A stretch of DNA of 64,000 bases from Albidovulum sp. GTDB lineage: Bacteria > Pseudomonadota > Alphaproteobacteria > Rhodobacterales > Rhodobacteraceae. Below, piece after piece: positions 18,287-26,747 of this stretch; positions within the stretch are counted from its first letter, which is position 1; each line of letters starts with the position of its first letter. Below the pieces are notes generated by a model. The model was not told the origin of the DNA, ran no database searches, and saw only the letters and a list, made by a program, of their open reading frames with translations. The stretch lies in assembly GCA_028823855.1 (NCBI GenBank), contig JAPPFL010000054.1, positions 62,001 to 126,000 on the forward strand. The letters run 5' to 3'. A program made the position numbers and the translations under genes.

Positions 18287-19321
18287 TCAATCCATCTCGG
18301 GCAGAGCTACTCTGCAGCCCTGCGCGGATGAACGGATCATCGCGGCAATCAGGCGCTGAACGGCGATCGAGTCGCTTCCCGAAATCTCCGGGGCTTCGCC
18401 GGCGCCGACTCGATCGACGAATGATTCAATCAGGTCGCGATGCCAATCGAACGGAAATGCCATCGGGTCGGCGCCGGCGCCTGTTTCTGCTTCGGAACCA
18501 AACGTCTCCGTGCCGCCGGAGCGCCAGCGAACGGTCAGAACGCCGGCTTTCAGCAGCACGCCGGCCTTGTCGCATTCAAGGGCTATGGATTCCGCTTCTC
18601 CCGGAAAAGTCGCTGTCGTCGCCACTACGGAGCCCACGGCGCCATTGGCGAATTTGAGGCCGGCGCAAGCGAAATCCTCCGATTCCATCCTGTGAAAGGC
18701 GGTGGTCGCCGCCACGGCCTGCACCTCCTGCACGGGTCCAGCGAAACTGAGCATCAAGTCGAGCGTGTGGATGGCTTGGCTGATCAGGACTCCGCCGCCG
18801 TCCCGGGCAATAGTGCCGCGTCCCGGCTCGTCGTAGTAGGCCTGGTCCCGCCACCAGGGAACTTCGACCCGCGCAACCCGAACGTCTCCAAGAACGCCGT
18901 CGGCTAGTAGCGCCCTAAGTTGGCGCGATGCGGCCCGGAACCGGTGCTGAAACACGATTCCGAGCTCGACTCCGTTGAACCGGCAGGTCGCCGCTAGTTC
19001 CTCGGCGGCCGTAACGGTTCGCTCTAGGGGCTTTTCGCAAAGGATGTGCTTGCCGTTGGCTGCAAACAGATTGATCAGGTCCGCTCTCGCATTCGGGGGA
19101 GTGATTATTATCGCCGCGTCGACCGACGGGTCTTCCGCAAGCGCCTCCACGCATCCGGCCGCGGGAAGCCCGAATTCTGACGCAAACCTATCCCGCCGTT
19201 CCGCCGTGCGCGAATACACGCCGATAACCCCGGCCTTTTCGGAAAGCGCCTGCAATGCTCGAGCGTGCGGCGGAGCCGCCATTCCGGTTCCGACAACAGC
19301 AAATCCGAATCGTCCGTTCAT
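18287..19321 (-). CDS. Gfo/Idh/MocA-family oxidoreductase (3 of 3)
   Basis: A 344-residue dehydrogenase with FAVVGTGMAAPPHARAL as cofactor loop, CEKPLERTVTAAEEL as catalytic-lysine region and GGGVLISQAIHTLDLMLSFAG in the substrate domain. Its ATG overlaps the stop of the upstream MalK-type gene by 4 bp, so it is translationally coupled to the transporter ATPase. This ties the three dehydrogenases to the sugar imported by the adjacent divergent ABC system. Confidence 0.92.
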   Translation of the reverse strand: MNGRFGFAVVGTGMAAPPHARALQALSEKAGVIGVYSRTAERRDRFASEFGLPAAGCVEALAEDPSVDAAIIITPPNARADLINLFAANGKHILCEKPLERTVTAAEELAATCRFNGVELGIVFQHRFRAASRQLRALLADGVLGDVRVARVEVPWWRDQAYYDEPGRGTIARDGGGVLISQAIHTLDLMLSFAGPVQEVQAVAATTAFHRMESEDFACAGLKFANGAVGSVVATTATFPGEAESIALECDKAGVLLKAGVLTVRWRSGGTETFGSEAETGAGADPMAFPFDWHRDLIESFVDRVGAGEAPEISGSDSIAVQRLIAAMIRSSAQGCRVALPEMD

Positions 19322-20394
19322 GCGGGCAGTCCGTTGACAATCGCCTGCCCCTGGGCATCAAACAGATGCAGTTTGCTTCGGTCGATCGACAAATTCAGAG
19401 ATTCGCCTTCTTCAACCGGAAGCTGGCCGATCTGATGCACGGTGAGCTGCGGCAGTCCGTCGGCGGAACAGTAAATATAGGTTTCGCCGCCCAGCTGCTC
19501 AAACGAGTCGATAGTGACTGCGATATCGGCCTTTTCCGAACCGGTTATCCCGATGTGTTCGGGACGAATTCCCAGGGTTACTTGCCGATCAGCCTCCAGA
19601 CCGCCGACTCCGTTGACGCCAATCGAACCGGCTCGGGTTACCAACGTACCGTCCTCAACGCGGGCATCAAGCAAATTCATGCGCGGAGAGCCAATAAAGC
19701 CGGCGACAAACATGTTCGTTGGCCGATTGTAAAGTTCGAGCGGCCGACCCACCTGCTCCACGATGCCGCCCTGGATAACGACAATTCTGTCTGCCAGCGT
19801 CATCGCCTCCGTTTGGTCGTGCGTGACGTAGATCATCGTCCCGCCGATTTTCTTGTAAAGCGACGAGAGTTCCTTGCGCATGGTTACGCGCAGCTCGGCA
19901 TCCAGATTCGACAGCGGTTCGTCGAAAAGGAAAGCCTTAGGATCGCGCACGATCGCTCGTCCGATGGCGACGCGCTGGCGCTGCCCGCCGGACAGCGCTT
20001 TCGGCTTGCGCTGTAGGTACGGCGTAATCTGCAGCATCTCCGCCGCGTCCCGGACGAGCCCGTCGATTTCGGCACGCGAAAGTTTCGCGTTCTCCAGGCC
20101 GAACGCCATGTTTTTGTAGACCGTCATGTGCGGGTAGAGCGCATAGGACTGAAATACCATCGCCAGCCCGCGCTCTGACGCGCTAACATCGTTGACGGTC
20201 TCACCGTCGATCAGAACCTCGCCGCTGGTAACTTCCTCAAGGCCCGCGATTATCCTCAGCAGCGTCGACTTGCCGCATCCCGACGGGCCGACAAAAACGA
20301 CAAACTCGCCGCTGTCAATGTGCAGATCGATGCCATGGATTACTTCGACATCGCCGTAGACTTTGCGGACATTCCTTAATATGATTTCCGTCAT
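19318..20394 (-). CDS. MalK/UgpC-type sugar ABC transporter ATP-binding protein
   Basis: A 358-residue ATPase: Walker A GPSGCGKST, Q-loop FQSYALYPHM, signature LSGGQRQRVAIGRA, Walker B AFLFDEPLSNLD, then a C-terminal regulatory TOBE/OB domain (residues about 240-358) typical of CUT1 sugar importers. It lies on the strand opposite to the binding protein and two permeases at 21.6-25.1 kb, which lack their own ATPase, so it is almost certainly their motor. The 130-bp divergent gap at 20395-20524 would hold both promoters. Confidence 0.93.
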   Translation of the reverse strand: MTEIILRNVRKVYGDVEVIHGIDLHIDSGEFVVFVGPSGCGKSTLLRIIAGLEEVTSGEVLIDGETVNDVSASERGLAMVFQSYALYPHMTVYKNMAFGLENAKLSRAEIDGLVRDAAEMLQITPYLQRKPKALSGGQRQRVAIGRAIVRDPKAFLFDEPLSNLDAELRVTMRKELSSLYKKIGGTMIYVTHDQTEAMTLADRIVVIQGGIVEQVGRPLELYNRPTNMFVAGFIGSPRMNLLDARVEDGTLVTRAGSIGVNGVGGLEADRQVTLGIRPEHIGITGSEKADIAVTIDSFEQLGGETYIYCSADGLPQLTVHQIGQLPVEEGESLNLSIDRSKLHLFDAQGQAIVNGLPA

Positions 20395-20524
20395 GTGGTC
20401 TACCTCTCGGAGGAAGCAGTAAACGAATTCCAGCTAGACTTGAACAAACGCGCTGCGAATTAGAGCCTGCGCTTCAAGAATTCCAAACCAAGGCGGCTTC
20501 ATAGCATAAACGATCCCCGCCACA

Positions 20525-21484
20525 ATGACCAAAAGACGCAATCAGGCGGGGGAGCATTCCGGACTCTTCCCGAAACCGACCGGAATCGACCGGGAACTTC
20601 TCTGGTCTCTACTCGGCGGGCGCCCCGGCCCGGTTTCCACGCTGAACTGCCGCGCGAATAGAAGGTGGACGCATTCCGGCATCGACGTTGCCGAAATAGA
20701 CATCATATCCGGGCATCGCCGCATCCCCGCCTATCGCCTGTCCCCTCGGAATCAGTCAGCGGCCAGGCCCGGTATTGTCTACGCCCATGCGCACGGGCAC
20801 CGCTACGACATAGGCAAAGCGGAAGCCGTAAGCGGCAGGCCGTCACTGCTGGAGCCGCCGCCGGGCATCGCCCTGGCGCAAGCCGGATTCGTCGTAGTTT
20901 GCCCGGACATGCCGGGATTTGGAGCTCGGCAGCTGTCGCAGTCGGAGGATGCGCGAGCGAAAGCCGCGTGCTGGAAGGGCATTACGCTTCTTGGAGAAAT
21001 GCTTATCGATCTGCTAGCCGCATTCGAGACGCTCTCTATGGATCCTCTTGTGCGGAATGCCGGAATCGCCAGCTTCGGAATGTCCATGGGCGGAACGCTC
21101 GCTTACTGGCTAGCTGCGCTCGAACCTAGAATCGCGGCCACGGCGCATTTTTGCGTTCTTGCCAGCATCGAGTCGCTGATCGCCAAAGGAGCACACCACC
21201 TGCACGCACCTTACATGACCGTTCCCGGGTTGCTTCGCCATGGGGACATGGGAGATGTTGCCGCCTTGGTTGCGCCGCGCTCGCAGCTCGTTTGCGCAGG
21301 AGCAACTGACCCGCTCACGCCTCCGGAAGCTTTGGTTCCGGCAATCGAATCCGCACGCCGGGGATACGCCGCTGCCGGAGCGACCGACAAGCTGGAGGTG
21401 TTCATCGCCCCAAATTCGGGGCATGCGGAAACAAATGAGATGCGCGCGCGACTGGTCGGATTTCTCCGCGCCGCAACATCTTGA
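20525..21484 (+). CDS. Alpha/beta hydrolase (dienelactone hydrolase/acetyl-xylan-esterase-like)
   Basis: A 319-residue cytoplasmic hydrolase; no signal peptide is seen. The nucleophile elbow is GMSMG within FGMSMGGTLAYW, the acid is in CAGATDPLTPP, and the His in NSGHAE near the C-terminus, completing a Ser-Asp-His triad. An HAHGHRYDIGK segment supplies the oxyanion-hole region. It is the first gene of the plus-strand sugar-uptake cluster and may remove an ester group (for example acetyl) from the imported sugar or open a lactone; this is inference. Confidence 0.82.
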   Translation: MTKRRNQAGEHSGLFPKPTGIDRELLWSLLGGRPGPVSTLNCRANRRWTHSGIDVAEIDIISGHRRIPAYRLSPRNQSAARPGIVYAHAHGHRYDIGKAEAVSGRPSLLEPPPGIALAQAGFVVVCPDMPGFGARQLSQSEDARAKAACWKGITLLGEMLIDLLAAFETLSMDPLVRNAGIASFGMSMGGTLAYWLAALEPRIAATAHFCVLASIESLIAKGAHHLHAPYMTVPGLLRHGDMGDVAALVAPRSQLVCAGATDPLTPPEALVPAIESARRGYAAAGATDKLEVFIAPNSGHAETNEMRARLVGFLRAATS

Positions 21485-21615
21485 TCCCGTTTCGGCCGGC
21501 GCCGAGCGCATGGGCTCGCGAAGGAAACCGCGCGAACGCGTTAGTATTCGTTTGACAAATGATTACTCCGTGAACTAGTTGCCGCCTTGTCCAAATTTAG
21601 AAAGGAGTAAATAAT

Positions 21616-22899
21616 ATGCGAACTCGCAAGACCACGTTCATGTCCGCCGGCGCCCTAGCGCTTGCCATGGCCGCAACATCCGTCGCGGCAGAAACCAATC
21701 TACGGATGACGTGGTACAACGACGGCATAGAAGGCGAGGTCATGAGAGACCTTCTTGACCGATTCGAGGCCGACAATCCCGATATTACCGTTACATTGGA
21801 TGTCGTGCCCTACAAGGCTATACTAGAGAGCCTCCCGGTTCAGCTCGCGGCAGGCGAAGGACCGGATTTGGCGCGGGTCACCGATTTGGGCGGCCTGTCC
21901 GAACATTATCTTGATCTTACGCCGCTTATTTCCGACCCGGCTTACTGGGAAGACAGTTTCGGACCATTCTTGAAATGGCTTCGCCAGCCGGGCGACGATT
22001 CGAGCATTTCCGGATTCATGACGCAGCTCACGGTTACGGGCCCGTACGCGAACCGTACGCTTTTCGAACAGGCAGGCATCGACCTTCCCGGCGAAGGCGC
22101 CACCTGGGATGACTGGGCGAAGGCGGTCAACGAGGTCGCCGATGCGCTCGAAATACCGATCCCGATGGCCTGGGACCGTTCCGGCCACCGCGTTTCGGGA
22201 CCGGCGATCTCCATGGGCGCGATGATGTTTGATGCCGACGGCAACCCGGCGCTTGTCGACGATGGCCTCAAGGCCATGACGCAACGCCTGTACGATTGGC
22301 ATCAGGACGGGACGATGGCCAAGGAACTCTGGGGATCGGTCTCGGGGTCCAGCTATCTCGGCGCCAACGAAGATTTCGCCAATGCCCAGGTCGTAATGTA
22401 CATGAGCGGGTCCTGGCAGATTCCGCAGTTCGCGGGTACGATCGGCGATGCCTTTGACTGGTGGGCGGTGCCGGCGCCCTGCGGCCCGGCAGCATGTTCC
22501 GGCATGCCGGGCGGCGCGGCCCTAGTCGCCATGAAGGATACCGAACACCCCGAGGAGGTTGGCACGCTCATGGACTATCTTTCCAGCGAGGATGTTCTCG
22601 CCGAATTCTACGGCCGCACCCTGTTCATTCCGGGGCATCTCGGCCTCGCGTCCGGCGGGGTGGAATTCGATACCGAGGATCCGCGCGCCAAGCATGCGCT
22701 CGAAACCTTTGCCGGCGCAGTCCCGACCATCTCGTCCATCGCGTTTGATCTCCAAGGCTATCCGAGCAATCGCGTGATGTTCAATGCGCTCATTTCTCGC
22801 TTGGGCGAGGCGATCGTGGGCGAGATTTCGCTTGAAGACGCCTACGATAGGATGGAGCAGGACATCGAACAGCAGCTCGCCGAAAAGGCGCGCAACTAG
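21616..22899 (+). CDS. Sugar ABC transporter substrate-binding protein (family 1, CUT1)
   Basis: A 427-residue periplasmic protein: signal peptide up to about TSVAAE, then NLRMTWYNDGIEGEVMRDLLDRF and the family-1 solute-binding fold with QVVMYMSGSWQIPQF and a C-terminal VMFNALISRLGEAIVGEISLEDAY helix. A good ribosome site (AAAGGAG) stands about 8 nt before the ATG. It binds an oligosaccharide or sugar derivative. Two Cys pairs in APCGPAACSG could form a disulfide in the mature protein. Confidence 0.92.
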   Translation: MRTRKTTFMSAGALALAMAATSVAAETNLRMTWYNDGIEGEVMRDLLDRFEADNPDITVTLDVVPYKAILESLPVQLAAGEGPDLARVTDLGGLSEHYLDLTPLISDPAYWEDSFGPFLKWLRQPGDDSSISGFMTQLTVTGPYANRTLFEQAGIDLPGEGATWDDWAKAVNEVADALEIPIPMAWDRSGHRVSGPAISMGAMMFDADGNPALVDDGLKAMTQRLYDWHQDGTMAKELWGSVSGSSYLGANEDFANAQVVMYMSGSWQIPQFAGTIGDAFDWWAVPAPCGPAACSGMPGGAALVAMKDTEHPEEVGTLMDYLSSEDVLAEFYGRTLFIPGHLGLASGGVEFDTEDPRAKHALETFAGAVPTISSIAFDLQGYPSNRVMFNALISRLGEAIVGEISLEDAYDRMEQDIEQQLAEKARN

Positions 22900-22969
22900 A
22901 GGCGAATTCTAGCCTGGCCGGGTTCGGGGCCGTTCCCGCCTCCGGGCCTGGCCGCAACCGATACTGGAG

Positions 22970-23977
22970 ATGCGCCCGGAAACGCACCGGTTGACCGTCG
23001 GCGCAGCTGCCGCTGCGCCGATGAACCTGCTCGGTTCGCTGATCGAGCTTCCGTTCAAGGCAATCCAGCGCTTGGTCGGAATTCGAGGAATGCCCTATAT
23101 ATTCCTCGTGCCGAACCTTGGATTTTTCGGCATATTCGTTGTCATTCCGCTTTTCATAAACTTCGCTTTCTCCCTGACCGGGGGAACCAATCTTTTTCTT
23201 TCGGATCGGGTCTACACCGGCACCGAACAGTACGGATTCCTGCTTGACTGCGAAAACTTCGCCGACTCCGGCTCGTGTCGCGAAGACCGGTTTTGGCGCG
23301 GAATTTACAACACCATGGTCTTCGTTGTATTTCAGGTTGGCTTTCTCGTGCTTTTTTCCCTTGTTACCGCGCTTATCCTCAACCGCAAAATCCGCGGACG
23401 AGGTTTTTTCCGCGCCGTCTATTTCTTTCCGGTACTTCTGTCCCCGGTCGTAGTCGCCCTGATCTGGAAATGGATTCTTTTGCGCGACGGCATCCTGAAC
23501 GCCTTCCTCGTAACCATCGGGCTTGAGAAAATCCTTTTTTTCGTAAGCCCTCAGTGGGCGATGTTCTGGGCGATCTTCGTCTCGATCTGGGCGCATATGG
23601 GCTTTTACACTCTGATCCTGCTTGCGGGCCTGCAAGCTATCCCGCCCGACCTGTACGAAGCGGCGGAGATGGACGGAACCAGCAAGGAACGAATCTTCTG
23701 GCGAATTACGCTCCCGCTGCTCTGGCCCAACATGTTGGTCGTGATCGTCCTCGCCCTGATCAAGGGCGTGCAGATATTCGACGAAGTGTATGTATTGACC
23801 GGAGGCGGGCCGGGAACGGCCACGCAGTTCATCGTGCAGTATATCTACAATACAGGTTTTACCAACCAGGTTCAAAATTTCGGGCTGGCCTCAGCCGCGT
23901 CCGTCATCCTGGGAGCAGTTCTTTTCGCCCTTACTCTCATGCAGCTAGCGGCAGTGCGCCGCAAAGACAGTGCCTGA
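22970..23977 (+). CDS. Sugar ABC transporter permease (MalF/UgpA type)
   Basis: A 335-residue membrane protein with six hydrophobic helices and the EAA loop EAAEMDGTSKERIFWRITLP that docks on the ATPase. A non-standard periplasmic insertion follows the first helix (about residues 70-105, YTGTEQYGFLLDCENFADSG) and contains two Cys. It partners the MalG-type gene that overlaps its 3' end by 8 bp. The N-terminus has about 40 residues before the first helix. Confidence 0.92.
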   Translation: MRPETHRLTVGAAAAAPMNLLGSLIELPFKAIQRLVGIRGMPYIFLVPNLGFFGIFVVIPLFINFAFSLTGGTNLFLSDRVYTGTEQYGFLLDCENFADSGSCREDRFWRGIYNTMVFVVFQVGFLVLFSLVTALILNRKIRGRGFFRAVYFFPVLLSPVVVALIWKWILLRDGILNAFLVTIGLEKILFFVSPQWAMFWAIFVSIWAHMGFYTLILLAGLQAIPPDLYEAAEMDGTSKERIFWRITLPLLWPNMLVVIVLALIKGVQIFDEVYVLTGGGPGTATQFIVQYIYNTGFTNQVQNFGLASAASVILGAVLFALTLMQLAAVRRKDSA

Positions 23978-25052
23978 AGCATTCGCATCAAGCCCGCCCC
24001 CGCGAACAATCGCCGGCCTCCTGACGGCGCGCCGCGGGCGCGGGCGGCTGCACTGGACCGACGTCTTCTCCTATGCGTATCTGGGCTTGGGGGTTCTGCT
24101 GATGTTCGGCCCGGTGGTCTGGCTGACGCTTTCCTCCTTCAAGACCGCCTCAGGTCTGCTGGAGTTTCCGCCGACTCTCTTTCCGCTGGGCCAAATCGAG
24201 GTCGAAGTGGAAGGATACGACGACCCGTTGCCCCTCTACCGCGTTACCGAAGAAGATGGCACGGCGCGGGAACTTGCCCAGATCCGGCGCATCGGAATAA
24301 TCGCGCAGATGGTTGACCCGGCCGATCCGGACACCACCATCAAGGTTCCTATCCGCCAACGCGAGGCGGTTCGGGAGTTTCGCGTCGCCTGGGAAAACTA
24401 TTCGGCTCCCCTGCAGCGATTCAATTTCCTGACCTATCTCCAGAATTCAGTCGTAGTGACGGTGGCCGCGACAATCGTGACCCTGCTTATAAATTCAATG
24501 GCCGCATACGGGCTGGCAATCTATGAATTCAAGGGTCGAAACGCGATCATGCTGTTCGTGATCGGCACCCTGATGATTCCGATCACGGTGATTCTGGTGC
24601 CAGTTTACCTGGTGGTGACGGAATTGGGGATGATCAACTCGCTCTGGGGCGTCATCCTTCCGGGGGCGGCGACTCCTACGGGCGTTTTCTTGCTCCGCCA
24701 GTACATGCTGACAATTCCAAGAGATCTCATCGAGGCGGCGCGCATGGACAAGGCAAGCGAATGGGTGATCTACTGGCGAGTCGTGCTACCGCTGGCGACC
24801 CCGGCAATCGCGGTGCTGGCGATCTTTTCCATTATGTGGCGGTGGAATGATTTCCTTTGGCCGCTGATCGTACTCAACCGCAGCGAGGTCTATACTCTGC
24901 AAGTCGGTCTCAACGCCTTTCAGGGCGAGCTGGATGTCCAATGGCACTTTGTCCTGGCGATGACCGTTGTGACCTTGATCCCGGTCGTCCTCGTCTTCGC
25001 CTTCCTGCAGCGTTTCATCACCACTGGAATTGCCAGCACCGGAATGAAATGA
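23970..25052 (+). CDS. Sugar ABC transporter permease (MalG type) with periplasmic insertion
   Basis: A 360-residue permease starting with GTG at 23970, overlapping the previous stop by 8 bp. After the first helix comes a hydrophilic stretch of about 80 residues (FPLGQIEVEVEGYDD ... REFRVAWENYS), longer than the usual 270-280-residue MalG. The EAA loop EAARMDKASEWVIYWRVVLP is intact. The insertion should face the periplasm and may contact the binding protein. The stop overlaps the ATG of the next gene (ATGA). Confidence 0.92.
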   Translation: MPEAFASSPPPRTIAGLLTARRGRGRLHWTDVFSYAYLGLGVLLMFGPVVWLTLSSFKTASGLLEFPPTLFPLGQIEVEVEGYDDPLPLYRVTEEDGTARELAQIRRIGIIAQMVDPADPDTTIKVPIRQREAVREFRVAWENYSAPLQRFNFLTYLQNSVVVTVAATIVTLLINSMAAYGLAIYEFKGRNAIMLFVIGTLMIPITVILVPVYLVVTELGMINSLWGVILPGAATPTGVFLLRQYMLTIPRDLIEAARMDKASEWVIYWRVVLPLATPAIAVLAIFSIMWRWNDFLWPLIVLNRSEVYTLQVGLNAFQGELDVQWHFVLAMTVVTLIPVVLVFAFLQRFITTGIASTGMK

Positions 25053-26065
25053 TGGCGGACGGCCATTTAATTTTCCTGGATCCCCATCCGCGAACCGAAG
25101 CAATCGTCTACACTCCGGATGCAGCTCGGCGACTCGCTGAAATGGGCAGGGTGGTGACACATTTCGGATCACGGGCTCCGAACGCGCTCGTCGACGAAAT
25201 CCTGCCGGACGTCTCCGTCATCATAGGACAGACGGCCATGCCGAGAGAACGGCTGTGCCGAGCTCCGAACCTACTTGCGATACTGAACGTGAAGGCGAAC
25301 TGGGAACCGAACATCGACTATGCCGAGGCTCACGCGCGCGGCATTCATGTGCTTTCCGCCGCCCCGGCGATCGCCCCCGCCGTTGCGGAGTACTGCCTGG
25401 CCCAGGCAATCGCCCTCTCGCGCCGTTTCGGAGAGGGCGACCGGCTTTTTCGAAAGGGCGCGGAAGCCTACGGCATAGCCGGAAACCGGCTAGCCTACAG
25501 CCTTTACGACGCCAAGGCGGGTTTGATCGGATTCGGAAACGTCGGACGGGCGCTGGCGCCGCTTCTGAAACCATTCGGATGCATAGTGAGCGCCTATGAT
25601 CCCTGGGTTTCCGACGAAATCCTGAACGCGCTCGAAATCAGGCCGGCCGGCCTCGACGAAATTCTCTCCGAAAGCCGGTTTCTGTTTTTCCTTGCCGGAG
25701 CAACTACCGAAAACGCGGGTTTCCTCGATCGACAAAAGTTGTCCAGGATCCAGGACGACGCCTGCGTGATTTTGGCGAGCCGTGCCGAGATCGTGGCGTT
25801 TAGCGATTTTGTTCAACTCGCCGCCGCCGGCCGGTATCGAGCCGCTATCGATGTCTTCCCCGAGGAGCCGGTCGCCGAACGTTCTATGCTTCGCGATGCG
25901 CCTAACATCCTTTTTACCGCCCACCTCGCCGGCGGAATTGAGGCTTCGTACCGGCGAATCCGAACCATTATGCTTGATGATGTCGGGCGAATTCTTCGCG
26001 GTTGTCCGCCGCGCCGGATGCAGCCCGCCGATCCGGATCGCGCAGCGAGGATGCGAAGCCGATAA
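25049..26065 (+). CDS. D-isomer-specific 2-hydroxyacid dehydrogenase
   Basis: A 338-residue NAD-dependent dehydrogenase. The cofactor motif is GLIGFGNVGRALAPLLKPFG; catalytic Arg (ASRAEIV), Glu (VFPEEP) and His (FTAHLAGG) are present in order. It starts at ATG 25049 (or the adjacent ATG 25052), overlapping the permease stop. The frame is open 64 codons upstream but that part lies inside the permease gene. It likely reduces or oxidises a hydroxy/keto acid formed from the imported sugar; the substrate cannot be read. Confidence 0.88.
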   Translation: MMADGHLIFLDPHPRTEAIVYTPDAARRLAEMGRVVTHFGSRAPNALVDEILPDVSVIIGQTAMPRERLCRAPNLLAILNVKANWEPNIDYAEAHARGIHVLSAAPAIAPAVAEYCLAQAIALSRRFGEGDRLFRKGAEAYGIAGNRLAYSLYDAKAGLIGFGNVGRALAPLLKPFGCIVSAYDPWVSDEILNALEIRPAGLDEILSESRFLFFLAGATTENAGFLDRQKLSRIQDDACVILASRAEIVAFSDFVQLAAAGRYRAAIDVFPEEPVAERSMLRDAPNILFTAHLAGGIEASYRRIRTIMLDDVGRILRGCPPRRMQPADPDRAARMRSR

Positions 26066-26209
26066 TTCCGCCGGAAGCTGCGAATGGCGTGCGCTTGAAT
26101 ATTTGTCTAGGGCCGGTGCTTCGCTTTGCAATGCATGCATTTTCAATGCCGATTAGGTGCTTCCCCGCGTTTCGAGCTACGCCATCCGGATGCAAACACT
26201 CGGTCGGAA

Positions 26210-26620
26210 CCTCTTGTCGACGGCAGCAAGATCACGCTGCCCAGGCCGCTGGCCGTGCGCGGCGCCGAGCAGGAGCTCTACGTCGCCTTCTCCCTGATCG
26301 CCGTCTCGCGGCTGTTCGCCAACCCGTGCAAGGCCAATACCGATTGTGGCGGCGGCGACCTGCCGGACATGCGCGCCAACTTCAAGAACGGGATGCGTCT
26401 GCTCGGCCGCGAGATCGAAGCGATGTTCCTCGCGCACTGCGCCTTCGTCTCCGAATCCGTCGCGCGGATTACGGCCGGGCTTTCCCGCCGCCTTAAGACG
26501 ACTAGCCGGGACAGGCCTCCCGACTGCCGCGGAAAGGCCGGAATCAGGGGCTTGCCTTACCCGAACGGCGAATATCCTAAACCGAATGCCGTTGGGCGGC
26601 GGGTCTACGAGTACGTCTAG
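26210..26620 (+). pseudogene. IS4-family transposase, 3' remnant
   Basis: The frame from about 26126 becomes transposase-like at LVDGSKITLPRP and contains EQELYVAFSLIAVSRLFAN, then DMRANFKNGMRLLGREIEAMFLAH and VARITAGLSRRL, which match the C-terminal end of IS4-family transposases. The catalytic DDE core is missing, so this is a 5'-truncated fragment. After RRL the sequence loses the family ending and runs to a stop at 26620. A related but distinct tail occurs at 39569-39680 on the minus strand. It borders the DUF4338 element, marking the start of the mobile-DNA zone. Confidence 0.65.
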
Positions 26621-26687
26621 GGCTGGGCGCAGCCCCATAAGCGTTAACTAGTTTGACATAATCCGATACTCTGCCACTATGCCGCAT

Positions 26688-26725
26688 CCTGGGCCTATCA
26701 ACCACTCACTCTTCACTCCGTCGTG
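26688..26725 (+). repeat. Left terminal inverted repeat of the DUF4338-transposase element
   Basis: Begins CCTGGGCCTATCAA and ends TCCGTCGT; 27 of 38 positions agree by eye with the reverse complement of 28997-29034, with solid blocks at both ends and a weaker middle. Confidence 0.6.
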
Positions 26726-26747
26726 ATTCCGTGCGAATCGCGGGGCC

